Assembly (NCBI GenBank): GCA_004552515.1
Contig: SFOF01000057.1
Coordinates: 1 to 10,587 of the forward strand
Direction: 5' to 3'
Length of the DNA stretch: 10,587 bases
Source: Clostridiales bacterium
GTDB taxonomy: Bacteria > Bacillota > Clostridia > Christensenellales > Aristaeellaceae
Shown here: positions 6,344 to 10,587 of the stretch, piece after piece
Position numbering within the stretch: the first letter of the stretch is position 1
Layout of the letters: each line of letters starts with the position of its first letter
The notes under the pieces: generated by a model
Told to the model about the DNA's origin: nothing
The model's input: only the letters and a program-made list of their open reading frames with translations
The model's database searches: none
Translations under genes and position numbers: made by a program

Positions 6344-7842
6344 CATTGCCGTGAAAGCGCCTTGAGCGTTTCGGGCCAGCAGTCGATCAGATCGGAGGCA
6401 GTCATGGCGGTTTCGGTCAGGGCGCGCGCGGCGGCTTCGCCCGCAAGGCCGTGCAGCTCGCTGGACGCCCAGGCCGCCGTTTCGGGAGCGACAGACTGTG
6501 CCAGCAGCGCGCCGATCATGCCGGTCAGCACGTCGCCGCTGCCGCCGGTCGCCATGCCGCCGCAGCCCGACGCGCTCAGATACAGGCCGCTTTCGCCCGC
6601 GACGACGCTCGACGCACCCTTCAGCAGCGCTGTCGCGCCCAGCGCATGGAGCCGTTTGGCGTCCTCGATGGGGTCGCTCAGCGCGCCGATGAGCCGCGCG
6701 GCCTCGCCCGGATGCGGCGTGAGGACGTGGCAGGGCCTGAGCAGGGGCCTGAGCGGCGCGTTTTCGGCGATCAGATTGAGCGCGTCCGCGTCGATCACGG
6801 CGGGCAGGCCGCACGTCAGGATCGTCTCCACGATTTCCGGGGCGGCGCGGCGCGACAATCCCGGCCCGGCGGCGACGGCGGTTTTGCCGCGCAGCGCGTC
6901 CCTGAGCACGGGCAGCGCGTCCCGGCTGATCGCGCCGTTTTCCTCGGGCAGGGAAACGGCCATCGCGCCCGGCACGAGCGTTTGCAGCACCGGCACGATC
7001 GAGCGCGGACAGGCCAGCGTGACCAGCCCCGCGCCCATGCGCAGCGCCATGCGGGCGGCGTAGTGCGCGGCTCCGGCCATGCCCTGCGATCCCGCGACGA
7101 TCAGCAGATGGCCGCACGATCCCTTGTGGATGTTGCGGCGGCGCTCGGGCAGCGCGGCGATCGCGTCGCACGGCTCGATCAGGCGAATCGGCTCATCGGG
7201 CGCCAGGCCTGTTTCGAGCGGCCGCGCGTCGATCAGGCCGCATTGATCCAGTCCGTCGGCGAGGTAATGGCCGGTTTTGGCGTATTCAAACGTCACGGTT
7301 ACATCGGCGGCGACGCACGCACCCATCATGCGGCCGCTGGTCAGGTTCAGGCCGGACGGCGCGTCGATGGCCATGACGCGGCTGCCTGCGGCGTGATCCC
7401 TGTTGACGCGATTGATGAGCGCGGCGTAAAAAGCGTCGAGCGGCCTGTTCAGTCCGATGCCGAAGAGCGCGTCCACCCACACGTCCGGCCGTGCAATTTC
7501 ATTCAGCCGGTCGGCGCTCAGGCGGGGAATGTTCAGCGCGAACGCCTCCCGCGCGCAGGTGAGCGCGTCGCCCCGGAGCGCGGATGTGTCGCAGGCGGTC
7601 AGCAGCGTGACGCGCGCGCCCGCTCTGGCTGCGAGCACGGAGAACGCGTAGCCGTCGCCGCCGTTGTTGCCGCGTCCGCAGGCTACGGCGATGGATTTTC
7701 CGGCAAACGCGCCGAAATGCGTCTGAAACGCCTCGGCCAGCCGGTCGGCGGCGCGGCGCATGAGAGCAATCGAAGGCGTGCCGCCGGAAAAGCAGCGCCT
7801 TTCCAGAGCGTACATTCCCTCGGGCGTAACGAGCGTGCGCAT
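6325..7842 (-). CDS. nnr: Bifunctional NAD(P)H-hydrate epimerase / ADP-dependent NAD(P)H-hydrate dehydratase
   Basis: A 505-residue fusion repairs damaged NADH and NADPH hydrates: the N-terminal YjeF_N domain interconverts R and S hydrates, and the C-terminal ribokinase-like domain dehydrates the S form using ADP. The epimerase half (about 1-215) shows G-R-G-N-N-G-G-D-G (56-64), V-D-A-L-F-G-I-G-L (123-131) and A-I-D-A-P-S-G (158-164). The dehydratase half (about 225-500) shows G-S-Q-G-M-A-G-A (251-258), L-T-P-H-P-G-E (374-380) and G-G-M-A-T-G-G-S-G-D-V-L-T (428-440), with Asp437 at the catalytic site. AGGAGG (7855-7850) lies 7 bases before the ATG at 7842. The frame continues open to 8025 but that extension lacks family similarity and a ribosome binding site. 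The gene is convergent with sdaAA and divergent from mnmM. It looks intact; both active sites are present. Confidence 0.94.
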   Translation of the reverse strand: MRTLVTPEGMYALERRCFSGGTPSIALMRRAADRLAEAFQTHFGAFAGKSIAVACGRGNNGGDGYAFSVLAARAGARVTLLTACDTSALRGDALTCAREAFALNIPRLSADRLNEIARPDVWVDALFGIGLNRPLDAFYAALINRVNRDHAAGSRVMAIDAPSGLNLTSGRMMGACVAADVTVTFEYAKTGHYLADGLDQCGLIDARPLETGLAPDEPIRLIEPCDAIAALPERRRNIHKGSCGHLLIVAGSQGMAGAAHYAARMALRMGAGLVTLACPRSIVPVLQTLVPGAMAVSLPEENGAISRDALPVLRDALRGKTAVAAGPGLSRRAAPEIVETILTCGLPAVIDADALNLIAENAPLRPLLRPCHVLTPHPGEAARLIGALSDPIEDAKRLHALGATALLKGASSVVAGESGLYLSASGCGGMATGGSGDVLTGMIGALLAQSVAPETAAWASSELHGLAGEAAARALTETAMTASDLIDCWPETLKALSRQCGRARL

Positions 7843-7940
7843 GATGAGTCCTCCTGTCGATGCGTTTTTTTCGGGCGGCGAATCCGACGACTTTGGCGCG
7901 CCGGGATCGGGCTTCAAGGGTCGCTCGAGCGGCTTTGCGG

Positions 7941-7970
7941 CGGCTCTGCCCGTTGGCATTCGCAGAGCCG
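7941..7970. other. Perfect 9-bp hairpin in the nnr-mnmM spacer
   Basis: CGGCTCTGC (7941-7949) is exactly complementary to GCAGAGCCG (7962-7970), with a 12-base loop between them. It lies about 100 bases upstream of the nnr start and 170 upstream of the mnmM start, and has no T run on either side. It may be part of an RNA leader in either direction. I see no convincing -35/-10 promoter pair in the spacer for either gene. Confidence 0.5.
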
Positions 7971-8019
7971 ATGACGCTTCATGATCGTTTCGCTTCCGGC
8001 AAGGCCGTGAGCGCTTTCG

Positions 8020-8047
8020 GCGCATGGCTCGGAAATGCGTTTTTTTT
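8020..8047 (+). terminator. Terminator-like hairpin with eight T residues upstream of mnmM
   Basis: GCGCAT (8020-8025) pairs with ATGCGT (8035-8040, one G-T pair) around a 9-base loop, and an unbroken T run extends over 8040-8047. The stem is short but the T tract is long. No gene ends upstream on this strand, so if it works it would be an attenuator in a mnmM leader or the end of a small RNA. A competing small hairpin, GCGC (8011-8014) with GCGC (8020-8023), uses the left arm and could exclude it. Confidence 0.42.
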
Positions 8048-8053
8048 CCTTTG

Positions 8054-8084
8054 ACGGGCGTATGGCGGTTCCATTGCGGCCCGT
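8054..8084 (+). other. Second stem-loop in the mnmM upstream region
   Basis: ACGGGC (8054-8059) pairs with GCCCGT (8079-8084), and within it ATGG (8062-8065) pairs with CCAT (8071-8074) around a 5-base loop. It starts just after the T run at 8040-8047 and ends about 40 bases before the mnmM ribosome binding site. Confidence 0.45.
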
Positions 8085-8141
8085 GAAGAGCCTTCCATTG
8101 AGTGATTTTTCGACCACGAATGAAAAGGAGAACGTAAGGCG

Positions 8142-8732
8142 ATGAATTTTGATTTTAAGAGCGCGCGGCACTGGGCCGAGGAACTGATCCGTCAGGCCGT
8201 CGAGCCGGGCGCGCGCGTGATCGACGCGACGATGGGCAACGGCTACGACACGCAATGGCTGGCCGAGCTGGTGGGCGAGAGCGGTCATGTCTACGGCTTC
8301 GACATACAGCTCGAGGCGGTCAACCGCACGCGCGATAGATTGGCGGCGGCGGGACTTGAAAACCGCGCGACGCTGTTCCACGCCGGGCACGAGCACATCG
8401 CCGAACTGGTGGGCGAGCCGGTGGACGCGGCTGTGTTCAATCTGGGCTGGCTGCCCGGCACGGACAAGGCGCTGCGCACCCGCGCCGAAACCACGCTGAC
8501 CGCCGTGAACGCGGCGCTCGACAAGCTGAAGGAGGGCGCGCTGATGACGATCTGCATCTATCCCGGCCATCCCGAGGGACGCGACGAGCTGGACAGGCTG
8601 ATCGCGTGGGGACGCGCCCTGCCCGGCGAAAAATACGACGTGATGGCGCGCGCCTATCTCAATCAGTCGGGCGACCCGCCGGTGCTCATCGCCGTCAAAA
8701 AGAACAAAACCCGCGTGAGAAAGCAGGGCTGA
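8142..8732 (+). CDS. mnmM: tRNA 5-aminomethyl-2-thiouridine methyltransferase, MnmM/YtqB family
   Basis: The 196-residue protein is a class I S-adenosylmethionine-dependent methyltransferase of the family formerly called putative rRNA methylase (PF06962, YtqB). Bacillus subtilis YtqB was shown to be MnmM, which makes the last step of mnm5s2U at the wobble base of certain tRNAs in bacteria without the E. coli MnmC fusion. Family marks are D-A-T-M-G-N-G-Y-D-T (28-37, SAM loop), Y-G-F-D-I-Q (51-56, acidic end of strand 2), V-F-N-L-G-W-L-P-G-T-D-K (98-109) and Y-P-G-H-P-E-G (140-146), with N-Q-S-G-D-P-P (174-180) near the end. AAAAGGAG (8123-8130) lies 11 bases before the ATG, a little far but clear. 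A basic tail (last ten residues) follows the core. A terminator lies downstream. The upstream region is unusually rich in hairpins. Confidence 0.9.
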   Translation: MNFDFKSARHWAEELIRQAVEPGARVIDATMGNGYDTQWLAELVGESGHVYGFDIQLEAVNRTRDRLAAAGLENRATLFHAGHEHIAELVGEPVDAAVFNLGWLPGTDKALRTRAETTLTAVNAALDKLKEGALMTICIYPGHPEGRDELDRLIAWGRALPGEKYDVMARAYLNQSGDPPVLIAVKKNKTRVRKQG

Positions 8733-8759
8733 GAACCGCCCTTCGCTTGAGGCGGCTGG

Positions 8760-8781
8760 AACGCGCGTCCGCCGCGTTTTT
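8760..8781 (+). terminator. Intrinsic terminator of mnmM
   Basis: AACGCG (8760-8765) pairs with CGCGTT (8773-8778) around a 7-base loop, and the T run covers 8777-8781. It starts 28 bases after the mnmM stop. An alternative stem, GGCGG (8751-8755) with CCGCC (8769-8773), competes for part of it. Confidence 0.6.
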
Positions 8782-9043
8782 CATGGGCCGCGTGCGGAAC
8801 GGTAGCTGACGGCGTTGAGGCGGCTTCCCGAAAATCCCGCGCAGGAGAAACGCGCTGCGTCCGACACGCCGCTCAATCACGGCGAAAACGGAAGCGGGGC
8901 GCGCGATTCTGCCGCGTTCATATTGAATGCCCGCGCGTGGAAGGGCGCATGGCGCGGCGAACGCTCCTGCGCTTCGAGTCTGCCGTCGCCCTTCGGCGCA
9001 TTGGCGGGAAGACAAGCGGCCGTTGAGGGTGAAAAGCGAAGGT

Positions 9044-9105
9044 CTTTGCTCGATCACCGCAGCCGCCGAAAACACGCGTCCGTGCGCGCTTTACTCGATC
9101 ACCGC
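9044..9105 (-). repeat. Tandem, in-frame 45-base duplication of the acpS 3' end
   Basis: CTTTGCTCGATCACCGC (9044-9060) and CTTTACTCGATCACCGC (9089-9105) agree at 16 of 17 positions and are offset by exactly 45 bases. The inner copy contains the acpS stop codon. In the outer copy the single difference changes TAA to CAA on the coding strand. Similarity beyond the first 17 bases is looser and needs small gaps: the outer copy reads V-F-S-A-A-A-V-I-E-Q where acpS ends G-F-A-A-A-V-A-V-I-E. A weaker in-frame third copy (V-F-A-V-I-E) is encoded at 8872-8889. Confidence 0.65.
9069..9085 (-). terminator. Weak terminator of the birA-acpS operon
   Basis: Six bases past the acpS stop, on the minus strand, CACG (9084-9081) pairs with CGTG (9076-9073) around a 4-base loop, with one further G-T pair, and TTTT follows at 9072-9069. 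The stem is short and the T run minimal, so this is only a candidate; no better one is visible before 8733. Confidence 0.35.
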
Positions 9106-9453
9106 GACGGCGGCGGCGAAACCGCCCGTGTGCGTGATGGAGATCATGACGCTCTGAGCGCCCAGCGTGTGAAGCCGCTCGAGCGCGCCGCCTGAAAGCC
9201 GTACGGCGGGACGGCCCAGCGCGTCCGGCTCGACGGAAATATCGCGTGTGGTGAAGCCGCGAAAGCCCGTGCCCAGCGCCTTGGCAACGGCCTCCTTGGC
9301 GGCGAAATAGCCTGCCGCCGTCTCGGCGCCGCGCCGCAAGATTGCTTCCTGTTCCGCGGGCGAATAGACGCGCGTGAGGAAGCGCGGATGGCGCTCGAGG
9401 GCGCTTCGGATGCGCTCAACGTCCATAAGATCGATGCCCAGCCCGCGAATCAT
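9091..9453 (-). CDS. acpS: Holo-[acyl-carrier-protein] synthase
   Basis: The 120-residue protein transfers the 4'-phosphopantetheine arm of coenzyme A to a serine of acyl carrier protein, switching on fatty-acid synthesis. It has the standard AcpS-type length and motifs: G-I-D-L-M-D-V-E-R-I (6-15, with Asp8 as metal ligand), Y-F-A-A-K-E-A-V-A-K-A-L-G-T-G (49-63, with Glu54 as second metal ligand) and S-I-T-H-T-G-G-F-A-A-A (105-115). GGGAGG (9467-9462) lies 8 bases before the ATG. It starts 15 bases after the birA stop, so the two genes form an operon, and the ribosome binding site is in the short gap. AcpS trimers are expected in the cytoplasm. The 3' end is duplicated just outside the gene. 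Confidence 0.96.
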   Translation of the reverse strand: MIRGLGIDLMDVERIRSALERHPRFLTRVYSPAEQEAILRRGAETAAGYFAAKEAVAKALGTGFRGFTTRDISVEPDALGRPAVRLSGGALERLHTLGAQSVMISITHTGGFAAAVAVIE

Positions 9454-9468
9454 GCGCGTTTCCTCCCG

Positions 9469-10452
9469 TCAGACATAGCCCATGATGCCGCGCACGGACA
9501 CATCGCCCGCGCGCACGACGCGTTTCTCTCCCGCGTCGGTTACGACCTCGAGCGAGCCGTCTGCCGTCAGCGCGCGCGCCGTGCCCTCGAACGTCTCGGT
9601 CAGGCCGGAGACGCGGACGCGCCGTCCCAGTGTGACGCACCGCTCCTCATAGAAAGGCCGTATGGCGGACGCGCCGCCCTTCGCCCAGAGATCGTAGTAT
9701 TTTTCATATTGCTCGAGGATGCGCGCGGCGGCCTCGGCGCGGCTGGGCACGCGGGGACAGACCTCGGCCAGACAGCCGGCGTGGGGAATGTCCTCGCAGC
9801 GGGGACTGCCGAGAACGTTCAGCCCCATGCCCGCCACGGCGTAATGCACCTGATCCATGTCCGCGTTCATTTCCAGCAGGATGCCGCACAGCTTCAGGCC
9901 GTCCGCGACGATGTCGTTGGGCCATTTGATCAGCGCGGGTGCGCCCAGAGAGCGGCAGGCCTCGCACACGGCCAGCGCCGTGACCTGAACCAGCACGGCG
10001 GCCTCATCGGGCGCGGTGTTTTGGGGGCGCAGGAGCAGGCTCATCAGCACGGCGTCGCCCTTTTTGGAGATCCAGGAGCGCGTCATGCGGCCGCGGCCGG
10101 ATTCCTGCTCGTCGGCGATGACCAGCGTGCCGTGCGGCGCAGCCGACGCGTCCTCGCTGCCCAGCGCGCGGGCGATGCGGTTGGTGGAGCCGGTCGCGTC
10201 GTAATAGTCGATGCGCCGCGCGATCCATTTCGCCTTCAGATGAGCGCGTATGCAGGACGGCCAGACGGCGTTCTCCGGCGGCTCGAGACGATAGCCCTTG
10301 CGGGGCACGGATACGATGTTATAGCCCTGTGCGCGCAGCGCGTCGATGGCCTTCCATACGCCGGCGCGCGTGACGCCCATGGGGCGGGCGATCTCGCTGC
10401 CGGAGACAAGGTCGTATTGCATGAGCAGCGACAGCAGCTTTTCCTGATCCAT
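9469..10452 (-). CDS. birA: Biotin-[acetyl-CoA-carboxylase] ligase / biotin operon repressor
   Basis: The 327-residue protein joins biotin to the carrier subunit of acetyl-CoA carboxylase through biotinyl-5'-AMP. It has three domains: a winged helix-turn-helix (about 1-58; G-S-E-I-A-R-P-M-G-V-T-R-A-G-V-W-K-A at 18-35), so it is the regulatory type that can also repress biotin genes; the ligase core (about 80-265) with G-R-G-R-M-T-R-S-W (119-127, biotinyl-AMP loop), K-W-P-N-D (176-180), G-I-L-L-E-M (190-195) and G-M-G-L-N-V (208-213); and a small SH3-like C-terminal domain (about 272-327). AAAGGAG (10469-10463) lies ten bases before the ATG at 10452; the frame extends to 10512 but runs through the promoter. 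acpS is directly downstream in the same transcript, and both enzymes serve fatty-acid synthesis. No biotin synthesis or transport gene is visible here. Confidence 0.95.
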   Translation of the reverse strand: MDQEKLLSLLMQYDLVSGSEIARPMGVTRAGVWKAIDALRAQGYNIVSVPRKGYRLEPPENAVWPSCIRAHLKAKWIARRIDYYDATGSTNRIARALGSEDASAAPHGTLVIADEQESGRGRMTRSWISKKGDAVLMSLLLRPQNTAPDEAAVLVQVTALAVCEACRSLGAPALIKWPNDIVADGLKLCGILLEMNADMDQVHYAVAGMGLNVLGSPRCEDIPHAGCLAEVCPRVPSRAEAAARILEQYEKYYDLWAKGGASAIRPFYEERCVTLGRRVRVSGLTETFEGTARALTADGSLEVVTDAGEKRVVRAGDVSVRGIMGYV

Positions 10453-10488
10453 AGGTCGCAGTCTCCTTTGACGATATTCACTGTGTCC

Positions 10489-10517
10489 ATTATACCGCGC
10501 TTTTGAGCGCATTTCCA
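10489..10517 (-). promoter_or_regulatory. Promoter of the birA-acpS operon
   Basis: On the minus strand TGGAAA (10517-10512, four of six matches to TTGACA) is followed after 17 bases by a perfect TATAAT (10494-10489). Transcription should start near 10482, about 30 bases before the birA ATG. The spacer contains a 5-bp perfect inverted repeat (GCGCT, TTTG, AGCGC at 10497-10510). I see no match to the known GTTAAC-type biotin operator. Confidence 0.75.
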
Positions 10518-10587
10518 GTCCATCGCGGGCGAAACCGCCGCCAAAATGTGAAAAAAGCGCGTCGGTGCTTGTATTATTTACGTCATA

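Larger units (their letters stand above)
8733..9090. other. Gene-free stretch between mnmM and acpS
   Basis: These 358 bases hold the mnmM terminator, an 8-bp inverted repeat (GAAGGGCG at 8940-8947 with CGCCCTTC at 8987-8994), and copies of the acpS 3' end. A minus-strand frame is open across the whole stretch (from a GTG at 9075 to a stop at 8695), but it runs into mnmM, has no ribosome binding site, is arginine- and alanine-rich like other GC-driven shadow frames, and matches no family I know. I therefore do not call it a gene. Confidence 0.6.

Noticed and set aside
5292..6365. A 357-codon plus-strand frame overlapping sdaAA in another phase
   Set aside because: It is extremely Gly- and Arg-rich and the overlapping phase encodes intact sdaAA with its iron-sulfur motifs.
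7843..8025. N-terminal extension of the nnr frame by 61 codons
   Set aside because: The extension lacks similarity to the epimerase family and has no ribosome binding site at its first ATG, while AGGAGG stands 7 bases before the ATG at 7842.
8695..9075. A 126-codon minus-strand frame after acpS as a separate gene
   Set aside because: It starts at an unsupported GTG, runs into the mnmM gene and resembles no family; its first residues are explained by the acpS tail duplication.
9388..10506. A 372-codon plus-strand frame opposite birA and acpS
   Set aside because: birA and acpS are unmistakable on the other strand; this frame has no family signature or start signal.
10551..10576. Terminator for an off-window minus-strand gene (AAGC/GCTT stem followed by six T residues)
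   Set aside because: The stem has only four pairs with an 8-base loop; the T run is good but the hairpin is too weak to call with the gene itself unseen.

Overview
The window reads as part of a GC-rich (roughly 60 to 65 percent G+C by eye) chromosome of a low-redox Firmicute, most likely a member of the Clostridia. The clues are a two-subunit iron-sulfur L-serine dehydratase (beta subunit first, then alpha), a MnmM/YtqB-type methyltransferase, a BirA with an N-terminal helix-turn-helix, a lipoprotein-type sugar-binding protein, and strong AGGAGG-type ribosome binding sites ahead of almost every gene. I cannot name a genus from the sequence. Nothing in the window looks like a phage, insertion sequence, CRISPR array, tRNA or rRNA.

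Left part (1-4300), carbohydrate-related. The window opens inside the 3' end of an ABC-transporter solute-binding protein gene (+), which stops at a near-perfect 15-bp intrinsic terminator. Facing it on the minus strand, in transcription order, are a GH123-like (DUF4091) glycoside hydrolase, a GNAT acetyltransferase with its own consensus promoter and a very short leader, and an ADP-ribosylglycohydrolase-family enzyme that starts a few bases after the acetyltransferase stop. The set suggests uptake and intracellular breakdown or editing of a glycan or glycoside; the substrate cannot be read from the sequence.

Middle part (4310-8142), core metabolism. A TTGCCG-17-TATAAT promoter with an extended -10 drives sdaAB, followed after a 144-base gap holding a long stem-loop by sdaAA; together they encode L-serine dehydratase (serine to pyruvate and ammonia). 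The fused NAD(P)H-hydrate repair enzyme (epimerase plus dehydratase) is convergent with sdaAA. Its gene and mnmM are divergent and share a 299-base spacer with several hairpins, one followed by eight T residues.

Right part (8142-10587), housekeeping. mnmM (tRNA wobble-uridine methylation) ends at a small terminator. A 358-base gene-free stretch follows. Then, on the minus strand, birA (biotin ligase and probable repressor) and acpS (phosphopantetheinyl transferase for acyl carrier protein) form a two-gene operon with a clear promoter. Both modify carrier proteins of fatty-acid synthesis. Just beyond the acpS stop, the last 45 bases of the gene appear to be duplicated in tandem and in frame, with the stop codon replaced by a glutamine codon in the outer copy; a weaker third copy lies further out.

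No clearly new multi-gene system is visible. The points most worth checking are the acpS 3' repeats, the hairpin between sdaAB and sdaAA, the structured leader upstream of mnmM, and the glycoside hydrolase/acetyltransferase/ADP-ribosylglycohydrolase cluster.
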